A stretch of 11,717 nucleotides of DNA, from positions 1-11,717 of the forward strand of contig CAAENL010000209.1 of NCBI GenBank assembly GCA_900757335.1, read 5' to 3'. The stretch is from Clostridia bacterium. GTDB taxonomy: Bacteria > Bacillota > Clostridia > Oscillospirales > Acutalibacteraceae. The position numbers were made by a program, and so were the translations under genes. Position 1 is the first letter of the stretch. Each line of letters opens with the position of its first letter. Shown here in pieces: positions 1 through 5,793 of the stretch. The notes beneath the pieces were generated by a model. That model was given only the letters and a program-made list of their open reading frames with translations, was not told the origin of the DNA and searched no databases.

Positions 1-440
1 CAAATTCAAAATCTTCTAACAGTAATACTGAAAGCTCCGCTTCAAGTTCAAACTCCAATTCAAATTCAAATTCTGATACAAAAAATTCAAATACAGATTC
101 AAATAAAAAAGTTGAACACAAAGTTGGCGAAGCTATAGACATTAAAGGCGAAGAACTTACTGTAAAAACAGTAACAAAAGATTATAAAAGCGGAAACCAG
201 TTTTTAAAACCGGAATCAGGAAATCAATACATAAAAATAGATGTAACAATAAAAAACAATACAGACGATTCTATAGATGTATCATCTTATGAATTTAAAA
301 TACTCGATAGCAACGGAGTTTATCACGACACAAATTATATATTAAACAACTCATTAAGTAGTACAAAAGTAGCAAAAGGAGGAGTTTTATCAGGTTCTAT
401 ATCTTTTGAAGTGCCTAAAAATGACAATGAACTAAAATAA
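1..440 (+). CDS. DUF4352-type secreted/lipoprotein, 5' partial, premature stop
   Basis: The reading frame enters from the left edge (first full codon at position 3) and stops at TAA 438-440, giving 145 visible residues. The first 35 or so are a Ser/Asn-rich low-complexity linker with an NSNSNSNS run, as found between a lipobox and a folded domain. The rest reads as a beta-sandwich: VGEAIDIKGEELTVKTV, then YIKIDVTIKNNTDDSIDVSS, then a Gly/Ser-rich turn and ISFEVPKND. This is the pattern of DUF4352 proteins, extracellular immunoglobulin-like domains of unknown function in Firmicutes. The signal peptide is outside the window. The same frame continues after the stop and encodes the family's usual ending, so the protein lacks its last beta-strand. 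It may be a recent pseudogene, a still-working truncation or a sequencing error. Confidence 0.75.
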   Translation, partial: NSKSSNSNTESSASSSNSNSNSNSDTKNSNTDSNKKVEHKVGEAIDIKGEELTVKTVTKDYKSGNQFLKPESGNQYIKIDVTIKNNTDDSIDVSSYEFKILDSNGVYHDTNYILNNSLSSTKVAKGGVLSGSISFEVPKNDNELK

Positions 441-491
441 GTCTATACTCCTTCCTTTTGGTCAGATGAAAACGTAGAAATAAAATTATAA
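441..491 (+). pseudogene. Orphaned C-terminal codons of the DUF4352 gene
   Basis: Sixteen sense codons in the frame of the preceding gene read VYTPSFWSDENVEIKL and end at TAA 489-491. Family members, as I remember them, end with a Leu-Lys-Leu-(V/I)-Tyr-x-Pro-Ser-Phe-Trp-Ser-Asp strand. Here the sequence is Leu-Lys-stop-Val-Tyr, so the TAA at 438-440 most simply replaces one Leu codon (TTA to TAA). There is no start codon or ribosome site for separate translation. Confidence 0.7.
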
Positions 492-504
492 TACTTGAAA
501 TAAA

Positions 505-541
505 AAAGAGTAGATTAAGCCAAAAACTTAATCTACTCTTT
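505..541. terminator. Rho-independent terminator, probably bidirectional
   Basis: A perfect 15-bp stem (505-519 with 527-541) surrounds a 7-nt loop. On the plus strand it follows the DUF4352 frame and leads into TGTTTTCG. On the minus strand it is followed by a run of T (complement of the A run at 502-507). It can end transcription of the plus-strand gene and back up the tRNA terminator. Confidence 0.85.
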
Positions 542-560
542 GTTTTCGTAAAAAAATTTA

Positions 561-592
561 AAAAAAATACCCCAATCCAATGATTAGGGGTA
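561..592 (-). terminator. Terminator of the initiator tRNA transcript
   Basis: Read on the minus strand, the hairpin at 592-568 pairs TACCCC with GGGGTA and GATT with AATC around a 4-nt loop, with one bulged base. It is followed at once by seven T (complement of 567-561). It lies 4 bp beyond the tRNA CCA end. Confidence 0.8.
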
Positions 593-596
593 CAAT

Positions 597-673
<77 letters not shown>

Positions 674-692
674 TCATTTCCTTATGTTTTAT

Positions 693-721
693 ATTGTAAT
701 ACATTATATTATAAATGTCAA
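693..721 (-). promoter_or_regulatory. Sigma-A promoter of tRNA-fMet
   Basis: On the minus strand TTGACA (721-716) and TACAAT (698-693) are 17 bp apart. The predicted transcription start is near 686, about 13 nt before the mature tRNA 5' end, which fits a short single-tRNA transcript. Confidence 0.85.
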
Positions 722-998
722 TAGGAATATGAAATAAATTTTTTATTTAATTTTCGGCATAAAAAATATTAAAAACAGTTGTATATAACCTGCTATTAAT
801 GATATACTTAAAATAATTAAAAATTATATTTATTTCAAACTGGTTTTTAACGCGTGTGAAATACGGACTTTTTGGAACTGTTTTTTCAATTTCAAGTAAA
901 TACATTGTTTGTTTAGCACAAAAACGCTCACATATAACTTTGTTTACAGGTTATAAATCGACAAATTCACGTATTAAAGACAAATATTTTTAACTTAT
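722..998. other. Gene-free AT-rich region
   Basis: Between the tRNA promoter and the response-regulator promoter all six frames are broken by stops. I saw only weak structure: a small AT hairpin at 732-748 and a distant 10-bp inverted pair (AAAAACAGTT at 771-780 and AACTGTTTTT at 876-885). The latter could mark a structured RNA but is not enough to call one. Confidence 0.5.
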
Positions 999-1027
999 TT
1001 GTTTTTATTTTGAATTTGTACTATAAT
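999..1027 (+). promoter_or_regulatory. Probable promoter of the response regulator-kinase operon
   Basis: A perfect TATAAT (1022-1027) lies 17 bp after a weak -35, TTGTTT (999-1004). The predicted start near 1034 leaves a leader of about 110 nt before the ATG at 1146. That leader holds a small inverted repeat (AGTTAA/TTAACT, 1085-1102) followed by a T run. The weak -35 suggests activator dependence. Confidence 0.55.
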
Positions 1028-1145
1028 ATACTTCGTATTAAAAAATTATGCTTCCATTAAGCAGTTTTCCGAGTTTAATACACCAGTTAATGAATTTTAA
1101 CTTATTTTTTAATTTCTAATTTTTATCAGGAGAGTGCATTAAAAA

Positions 1146-1868
1146 ATGTCAGAAACAGGAACAGAACTCATTTACGTAGTAGACGATGAACCCAACATTC
1201 GTAAGCTTGCAGCTTTGGCTTTGAAAGAGTACGGATTCGAAACTCAGGAATTTTCCGGCGGAGACGAACTTTTGAAAGCTATTCAACGCCGCGTGCCCGA
1301 CGCAATTATTTTAGACTGGGTTATGCCCGCACCGGATGGTTTAAGTATATGCGGAAGACTTAAACTTGACAAAGAAACCCGAACAATTCCGATTATATTA
1401 CTTACAGCTCGTAACGATGAAGTTGACTGTGTTCTCGGACTTGAAATGGGAGCAGACGATTATGTAACAAAACCTTTCAGTTTGAAAGAACTTTGTGCAA
1501 GAGTAAAAGCAGTACTCAGAAGAAAAGATTATTCCAACATATCCAATCCAAATAACGATATCGTTACTTGCGGAGAAATAACAGTAAACTTAGCAAGACG
1601 TACCGTTATGAAAAACGGCAAATTAATAGACCTTACCATGAAAGAATTTGATTTGCTTACATCTTTAATGCTCAGCAAAGGAAGAGTTTTAAACAGAGAC
1701 CAGCTTATGGAAAAAGTTTGGGATGTTGAATTCTGCGGAGACGCAAGAACAGTTGACGTTCATATAAGATATCTTCGTCAGAAAATAGAAGATGAATCAG
1801 AAAATCCGAAATACATTTTAACCGTAAGAGGCGTAGGTTACAGATTTGCGTCAGAAGACGAAATTTAA
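1146..1868 (+). CDS. OmpR/PhoB-family two-component response regulator
   Basis: A 240-residue DNA-binding response regulator. The receiver domain (about 8-125) has the acidic pair Asp13-Asp14, phospho-acceptor Asp57 in ILDWVMP, Thr87 in LLTAR and Lys109 in YVTKPF, all as expected for phosphotransfer. The C-terminal winged-helix domain (about 140-235) has the family patterns LTMKEFDLL, RVLNRDQLMEKVW, RTVDVHIRYLRQKI and ILTVRGVGYRF. Length is normal. AGGAGA at 1128-1133 lies 12 nt before the ATG. The partner kinase follows 44 bp downstream and should phosphorylate Asp57. Target genes cannot be told from the sequence. Assigning a specific name such as PhoP or WalR would be guesswork. Confidence 0.95.
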   Translation: MSETGTELIYVVDDEPNIRKLAALALKEYGFETQEFSGGDELLKAIQRRVPDAIILDWVMPAPDGLSICGRLKLDKETRTIPIILLTARNDEVDCVLGLEMGADDYVTKPFSLKELCARVKAVLRRKDYSNISNPNNDIVTCGEITVNLARRTVMKNGKLIDLTMKEFDLLTSLMLSKGRVLNRDQLMEKVWDVEFCGDARTVDVHIRYLRQKIEDESENPKYILTVRGVGYRFASEDEI

Positions 1869-1873
1869 TTTAT

Positions 1874-1912
1874 AAGGAGGCGAAATGAGCTTAGTTTTGC
1901 AGCTCAAATACT
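1874..1912 (+). promoter_or_regulatory. Split ribosome site with hairpin before the kinase start
   Basis: AAGGAGG (1874-1880) is 32 nt from the kinase ATG at 1913, too far for ordinary initiation. A 6-bp stem, TGAGCT (1886-1891) with AGCTCA (1901-1906), lies between them. If it folds, the effective spacer falls to about 11 nt. The same arrangement recurs before the next gene. A different reading is a leader peptide starting at 1885. Confidence 0.5.
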
Positions 1913-1920
1913 ATGAATGA
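1885..1920 (+). CDS. Possible 11-codon leader peptide overlapping the kinase start
   Basis: ATG at 1885 lies 4 nt after the strong AAGGAGG and opens an 11-residue frame, MSLVLQLKYYE, ending in TGA 1918-1920. The stop overlaps the kinase start in ATGAATGA. Ribosomes ending here could re-start at the kinase ATG, which has no ribosome site of its own. The peptide resembles no known leader. It may be a chance by-product of the hairpin, so confidence is low. Confidence 0.3.
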   Translation: MSLVLQLKYYE

Positions 1921-2614
1921 AGACATAAACATGACAAACATAAAAAGCATAGTGCATGATTTAAAAACACCTATTACATCTATAATAGGATTTATAGAGC
2001 TCTTGAAAAAAAATTCTCATGACGAAAAAACTACACAAGAATTTTATGATATTATCGCCTCTGAATCCAATCGATTGCTTAAAATGGTTAACGATATACT
2101 TTATACATCTAAGCACCCTGTGGAAAAACCTACAGACGCAACCGGCGACATGTGTAATATTAATATAGAAATTAATAAGTACGTAAAATCGCTGGCTCCT
2201 CTGGCGGAAAAAAACAATATAAATATTGATATTAACGTAAATGCTAAAAACATATATGTTTCTATGCCCGAAATCAAAGTAGCAAGAATACTTACCAACA
2301 TAATAGAAAACGCAATTAAGTATAATAAAGAAAAGGGTAAAATATTTATAAACGTTCAGGAAGAATCAGATACTGTAGTTGTTGATATAAAGGATACGGG
2401 AATGGGTATACCGGAAGATGAACTTGATAAAATTTTCAATAAATATTATCGTTCAAAAAATTCCCGCGAACTTGGTATCGAAGGCTCGGGACTCGGACTT
2501 GCGATAGCAAAAGATATTGTCGAATCTTACAACGGCAGTATAAACGTAAAGAGCAGGTTGGGTGAAAGTACAGAGTTTACCATTGTTTTCCCTATGGCAC
2601 AGATAAAAGATTAA
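1913..2614 (+). CDS. Soluble, sensor-less histidine kinase
   Basis: A 233-residue HisKA/HATPase_c kinase core. The H-box SIVHDLKTPITS puts the phospho-accepting His at residue 15, so almost nothing precedes the dimerisation helices. There is no membrane segment, HAMP, PAS or GAF domain. The ATP-binding domain has the N-box (NIIENAIKYN, about 129-138), G1 (DTGMGIP, 161-167), F-box (KIFNKYYR) and G2 (GSGLGLAIA, 191-199), all intact. Two-component kinases normally carry an input domain, so this one must be controlled by a partner protein or act chiefly as phosphatase or relay for the regulator upstream. The ATG at 1913 is chosen because stops lie upstream in frame (TAG 1892). ATG 1931 is a weaker alternative. 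Confidence 0.9.
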   Translation: MNEDINMTNIKSIVHDLKTPITSIIGFIELLKKNSHDEKTTQEFYDIIASESNRLLKMVNDILYTSKHPVEKPTDATGDMCNINIEINKYVKSLAPLAEKNNINIDINVNAKNIYVSMPEIKVARILTNIIENAIKYNKEKGKIFINVQEESDTVVVDIKDTGMGIPEDELDKIFNKYYRSKNSRELGIEGSGLGLAIAKDIVESYNGSINVKSRLGESTEFTIVFPMAQIKD

Positions 2615-2628
2615 TTTAATATAATATC

Positions 2629-2683
2629 GAGGAGGAAGCAATTAAATTTTTAGTATTCTAAAGATTTAATTGCCTATTTATTT
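2629..2683 (+). promoter_or_regulatory. Ribosome site and 16-bp hairpin before the LbH gene
   Basis: GAGGAGG (2629-2635) is 48 nt before the ATG at 2684. The space is almost wholly filled by a hairpin: 2638-2653 pairs with 2658-2673 over 16 bp (one G-U) around a TATT loop. Ten unpaired bases then lead to the ATG. Folding would leave about 12 nt between ribosome site and start. There is no T run, so it is not a terminator, and no ATG lies just after the ribosome site. Confidence 0.7.
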
Positions 2684-3358
2684 ATGAAAGAAAATTCTCT
2701 TTTTTACAAAAATTTTTTGGATTTATCACAAACGTCAGCTGAAAAATTATTCGAAGGAATTTATTATCCTTGGGAAGTGCTTCCTTTAATAAAAAACTAT
2801 GTTATAGAAACAGGAAAAAATTTATCTCCTTCAGAATTTGACGAAGTAAAAGAAAATGTGTGGATATCCAAAAACGCATGTGTTTCCCCTACTGCGTGTA
2901 TACAAGGACCCACTATAATTGAAGAAAATACAGAAGTTCGTCACTGTGCTTTTATACGTGGAAGTGTAATAATAGGAAAAAATTGTGTTGTAGGTAATTC
3001 AACCGAAGTAAAAAATTCAGTAATATTCAATAATGTTCAAATTCCTCATTTTAACTATGTAGGAGATTCAGTTATGGGTTACCGCTCTCACATGGGTGCA
3101 GGTTCAATAATTTCAAATGTAAAATCCGATAAATCTAATGTTTCGGTTAAATTTAAAGACAAAAAAATAGACACCGAACTCAGAAAATTCGGTGCTATAG
3201 TCAGTGATTTCGTCGAAATAGGCTGCAATGCAGTACTAAATCCCGGAACAATAATCGGAAGAAATTCTTCGATTTATCCAACGTCAATGGTGAGGGGATT
3301 TTTAGAAGAAAATTCTATACTTAAAAACTCCGGAGAGTCTGTTGCTAAAATACTCTAA
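2684..3358 (+). CDS. Stand-alone GlmU-like left-handed beta-helix acyltransferase
   Basis: A 224-residue protein with hexapeptide-repeat strands from about residue 55 to 205 (ENVWISKNACVSPTACIQGP, SVIIGKNCVVGNST, GTIIGRNSSIYP). It resembles the acetyltransferase half of GlmU without the N-terminal nucleotidyltransferase domain. The GlmU signature HxxYxGD is present as HFNYVGD (His122, Tyr125), followed by MGAGSIISN, matching the catalytic His/Tyr and acetyl-CoA-binding region. An N-terminal stretch of about 50 residues is unlike GlmU. Such orphan proteins are often labelled UDP-N-acetylglucosamine pyrophosphorylase in Clostridia, which this one cannot be without the missing domain. Acyl transfer to an amino sugar is the best inference; the substrate is unknown. 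It is the last gene of the two-component operon and converges on the HPr gene. Confidence 0.8.
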   Translation: MKENSLFYKNFLDLSQTSAEKLFEGIYYPWEVLPLIKNYVIETGKNLSPSEFDEVKENVWISKNACVSPTACIQGPTIIEENTEVRHCAFIRGSVIIGKNCVVGNSTEVKNSVIFNNVQIPHFNYVGDSVMGYRSHMGAGSIISNVKSDKSNVSVKFKDKKIDTELRKFGAIVSDFVEIGCNAVLNPGTIIGRNSSIYPTSMVRGFLEENSILKNSGESVAKIL

Positions 3359-3386
3359 TCAACGATGATTCAAAAAGTTTTTGTCT

Positions 3387-3695
3387 TTAGTCAGAGGTAG
3401 ATTCTGAAGTTGTGGCGGATGTTGGTTCGGAATCTACTGAGAAACCGGATTCAACAAGATGTACCAACTGATTTACAGCTTCTTGCTCATCTAAACCGTC
3501 GGCAATTATTCTGATACTTGTACCGCCTATAATTCCGAGCGAAAGTACTCCCAACAAACTTTTTGCATTTACTCTTCTTTCATCTTTTTCGACCCAGATA
3601 GACGATTGAAACTCATTTGCTTTCTGAATAAAGTAAGTCGCCGGTCTGGCATAGAGTCCCACCTGATTTTGAACTACTACTTCTTTAACGTACAT
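3387..3695 (-). CDS. HPr-family protein with Tyr in place of the active-site His
   Basis: A 102-residue HPr-fold protein. The first 85 residues align with PTS phosphocarrier HPr throughout. The active-site loop reads GLYARPAT, with Tyr exactly at position 15 where HPr has the His phosphorylated by enzyme I. The regulatory site is kept: Ser46 in NAKSLLGVLSLG, the target of HPr kinase/phosphorylase. This is like Bacillus Crh, which has Gln15 and Ser46 and serves in CcpA-dependent control without carrying phosphate for sugar uptake. A Ser/Thr-rich tail (about residues 89-102) exceeds normal HPr length. AAAGGAGAG lies just before the ATG, and a strong promoter is upstream. No enzyme I or PTS genes are nearby. 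A regulatory role is inferred. Confidence 0.88.
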   Translation of the reverse strand: MYVKEVVVQNQVGLYARPATYFIQKANEFQSSIWVEKDERRVNAKSLLGVLSLGIIGGTSIRIIADGLDEQEAVNQLVHLVESGFSVDSEPTSATTSESTSD

Positions 3696-3769
3696 AATAT
3701 TTCTCTCCTTTACTTACTTTAAAATCTTTAATATTAACATTTATAAAATGTACTTATTGATGTGAATAT

Positions 3770-3797
3770 ATTATACCACAGTTATCATTTTAGTCAA
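3770..3797 (-). promoter_or_regulatory. Promoter of the HPr-like gene
   Basis: On the minus strand TTGACT (3797-3792) and TATAAT (3775-3770) are 16 bp apart, with an extended -10 TGG just before TATAAT. It lies about 75 bp before the ATG. This is one of the best promoter matches in the window. Confidence 0.8.
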
Positions 3798-3846
3798 TTA
3801 AAAAAAGTTTTTTTATAATCATTGTATATTAGCGGCTTAATTGACT
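3792..3846. repeat. Inverted repeat at the HPr promoter
   Basis: AGTCAATTAA (3792-3801) and TTAATTGACT (3837-3846) are perfect 10-bp inverted copies with 35 bp between. The left copy contains the -35 of the HPr promoter. It could be a paired operator, but chance is possible in such AT-rich DNA. Confidence 0.4.
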
Positions 3847-3885
3847 TTATCGGATTGTATAACATGCCAAAAACAAATTATCTTT

Positions 3886-3930
3886 TTGTACAAAATTTAC
3901 ATTTAACTTATTAATGAAAATTTTGTACAA
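3886..3930. repeat. 13-bp inverted repeat just after trmD
   Basis: TTGTACAAAATTT (3886-3898) and AAATTTTGTACAA (3918-3930) are perfect inverted copies around 19 nt, ending one base beyond the trmD stop. Each arm contains the palindrome TTGTACAA. In the trmD transcript it would form a hairpin, but only A-rich sequence follows directly, so it is a poor classical terminator. A 3'-end stabilising structure or protein site is possible. Confidence 0.5.
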
Positions 3931-3931
3931 G

Positions 3932-4627
3932 CTATTGAATAGGTTTTATAAGGTCAGGTCTGTACTTTTTTGTCTCATTTAGTGACATTTCTTTTTTCCA
4001 TTTTTCAATATTTGCATGGTGCCCTGAAATCAATACATCAGGCACCTTTTTTTCGTGCCATTCGTAAGGTTTTGTGTACTGAGGATATTCAAGAGCCCCG
4101 CTGTAATGACTTTCATCCTCAAAACATATATTGTCTGAAAGTACGCCCGGAATCATTCTTGAAATAGCATCGGTAAAAACCAGTGCAGGAAGTTCTCCTC
4201 CTGTTAAAACATAATCGCCTATGGAAATTTGTTCATCGACGATTTCTTCTAAAATTCTTTCGTCAACGCCTTCATAATGCCCACACAGTATTGCCAAATT
4301 TGAATAATTTTTAAATTCCTTTGCAATATTTTGATTAAAAACTCTTCCTTTAGGCGACATATACACAACTTTTGGACGAGTATTTCTCAAATTGCAAATA
4401 TATTCAAAACACAAAAAAATAGGTTCGGCTTTCATAACCATTCCCTTACCGCCTCCGTACGGAGTATCATCCACTCGCCTGTGTTTATCATATGCAAAAT
4501 CTCTTATTTGGTGACATTGAATGTCTAAATATCCGTTTTTTCTTGCTCTTCCGATAATGCTTTGAGATAAAAATTCTTCGCACATTTCGGGAAACAAAGT
4601 CATAATGTCAATTTGAATATTACTCAT
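3932..4627 (-). CDS. trmD: tRNA (guanine-N1-)-methyltransferase TrmD
   Basis: A 231-residue SPOUT methyltransferase that makes m1G37 in tRNAs with G36, using S-adenosylmethionine, and so prevents +1 frameshifts. Hallmarks: RRVDDTPYGGGKGM (about 50-63), the AdoMet-binding knot with ILCGHYEGVDERI (113-125) and SIGDYVLTGGELPALV (135-150), and SHYSGALEYPQYTKP before the C-terminal tRNA-binding domain. Length is normal. I use ATG 4627 rather than the TTG codon immediately upstream (4628-4630). This gives the ATGAGTAA overlap of 8 bp with the rimM stop, typical of coupling. Last gene of the operon. The usual next gene, rplS (L19), is absent. Confidence 0.97.
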   Translation of the reverse strand: MSNIQIDIMTLFPEMCEEFLSQSIIGRARKNGYLDIQCHQIRDFAYDKHRRVDDTPYGGGKGMVMKAEPIFLCFEYICNLRNTRPKVVYMSPKGRVFNQNIAKEFKNYSNLAILCGHYEGVDERILEEIVDEQISIGDYVLTGGELPALVFTDAISRMIPGVLSDNICFEDESHYSGALEYPQYTKPYEWHEKKVPDVLISGHHANIEKWKKEMSLNETKKYRPDLIKPIQ

Positions 4628-5129
4628 CAAAAATTCCTCGGATAGGATTTATTAAAATTTTTTGAAGTTCGATATTTATGTCTTCTACTGTTCCGTCAAT
4701 AACGGGGACAAGATATTCTTTTTTGTCCAAATTTTCAATGACATAAATATCATTTGCTCCGGTATTGAAAATATCCTTAAGCTTTCCTAAAAGTTTTTGA
4801 CTTTTAGAATCAAAAACCGTACATCCCTTTAATTCTTCAATAAAATATCTTCCCTCTTCCAGTGGAATATCTTTTTTATAAGCATAAATACATTTTCCGC
4901 GAAGCTTTTCCGCAGAATTTTTATCATTTACGTCCTTTATTTTTACCAAGACCTGAGATTTGTGAACCCTTATATTTATCACGTCTATGGGTTCATCCTT
5001 AACATTAAAATATAAATTCCGAATATCATAAAAATCTTCCGGGAAGTCGCACCAAGGTTCTATTTTTATTTCACCGTTTATACCTCTTGATCCAACTACT
5101 CGACCGACACAAAAATACTCTTTTTTCAT
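4620..5129 (-). CDS. rimM: Ribosome maturation factor RimM
   Basis: A 169-residue 30S-subunit assembly factor that binds ribosomal protein S19 and helps mature the 16S 3' domain. The N-terminal RimM domain begins YFCVGRVVGSRGINGEIKIEP (about 5-25) and the C-terminal PRC-barrel starts near YFIEELKGCTVFD, with GANDIYVIE and KEYLVPVIDGTV. I choose the ATG at 5127-5129: AGGTGA lies 5 nt before it. A GTG three codons upstream (5136-5138) is possible but has no ribosome site. It overlaps trmD by 8 bp and is separated from khpA by a hairpin-bearing gap. Confidence 0.95.
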   Translation of the reverse strand: MKKEYFCVGRVVGSRGINGEIKIEPWCDFPEDFYDIRNLYFNVKDEPIDVINIRVHKSQVLVKIKDVNDKNSAEKLRGKCIYAYKKDIPLEEGRYFIEELKGCTVFDSKSQKLLGKLKDIFNTGANDIYVIENLDKKEYLVPVIDGTVEDINIELQKILINPIRGIFDE

Positions 5130-5153
5130 CTCTTTCACCTATAAAAATCGACA

Positions 5154-5193
5154 GATAATGCGTCCGACAAAAATACATGCGGACGCATTTATC
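5154..5193 (-). promoter_or_regulatory. Intercistronic hairpin between khpA and rimM
   Basis: In the operon transcript 5193-5180 pairs with 5166-5154: a 9-bp GC-rich core (ATGCGTCCG/CGGACGCAT) plus four outer pairs after one bulge, with a 13-nt loop. It is the most GC-rich hairpin inside this operon. GATTTTTA follows about 10 nt later, too far for a clear terminator. It could be a partial attenuator, processing site or stability element setting rimM-trmD levels. Confidence 0.55.
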
Positions 5194-5203
5194 GTGTTTA
5201 TTA

Positions 5204-5449
5204 TTATCCTATTTCCACAGCGACTCTGAGGTCATTCTTAATCGCTGCAGCCCTGACTATACTGCGTATAGATTTAGCTATACGTCCTCGTTTGCCTATA
5301 ACTCTGCCCATATCTTCATCGGTTACTACAACACGATAAACCACTAATCCATCCCGAGCAGAATCATCTTTTTCAATTCTGACTGCTTGGGGATTTCTGA
5401 CAAGCCTACAGACAATGACCTTTAACAAATTTTCAATCAAATCATCCAT
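5204..5449 (-). CDS. khpA: KH-domain RNA-binding protein KhpA
   Basis: An 81-residue single KH-domain protein (YlqC/KhpA family). The KH core VIGKRGRIAKSIRSIV (about 50-65) has the GKRG loop that contacts single-stranded RNA. In Firmicutes it pairs with KhpB (Jag/EloR) and affects cell elongation, division and translation. It sits between rpsP and rimM as usual in this phylum. AAGGGGA lies shortly before the ATG. Length matches the family. Confidence 0.95.
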   Translation of the reverse strand: MDDLIENLLKVIVCRLVRNPQAVRIEKDDSARDGLVVYRVVVTDEDMGRVIGKRGRIAKSIRSIVRAAAIKNDLRVAVEIG

Positions 5450-5477
5450 AAAATTTCCCCTTCAGAATTAAAAATAC

Positions 5478-5726
5478 TTATTTGGAACTATCTTCGCATT
5501 TTTTTATTATGCTTTTTACTCTTTCGGTTGGTTGAGCACCGTTGGAAATCCATTTTTTTGTTTTTTCCATATCCAATCTTATTTCATTGGGCTCTACCAT
5601 GGGATTGAAATGACCTATTTCTTCTATGCATCTTCCGTCACGAGGTGATCTTGAATCCGCAACCACTATTCTGTAAAAAGGTTTCTTTTTTGCACCCATT
5701 CTGCGAAGTCTTATTTTTACTGCCAT
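5478..5726 (-). CDS. rpsP: 30S ribosomal protein S16 (bS16)
   Basis: An 82-residue S16 with the conserved start [20 protein letters not shown], then [21 protein letters not shown] and a C-terminal [12 protein letters not shown] segment. It binds 16S rRNA in the 5'/central domain during 30S assembly. A strong GGAGG lies before the ATG. It is 28 bp from khpA and 67 bp after ffh. Confidence 0.98.
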   Translation of the reverse strand: MAVKIRLRRMGAKKKPFYRIVVADSRSPRDGRCIEEIGHFNPMVEPNEIRLDMEKTKKWISNGAQPTERVKSIIKKCEDSSK

Positions 5727-5793
5727 TATTGTTTTCCTCCAAAAAATTAAAATTTTATTTATTTTTATATATTTAAGTTATAAAACATATAAA

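Noticed and set aside
27-90. Short AATTCAAATTC repeats near the left edge as a repeat array
   Set aside because: They are codons of the Ser/Asn-rich linker of the DUF4352 protein, in frame and irregular; not a CRISPR or operator array.
771-885. Possible structured RNA between tRNA-fMet and the response regulator
   Set aside because: Only one distant 10-bp AT-rich pairing, with no promoter or terminator of its own that I could find.
5130-5138. GTG start for rimM at 5138
   Set aside because: AGGTGA overlaps this codon and fits the ATG at 5129 with 5-nt spacing; nothing suitable lies before the GTG.
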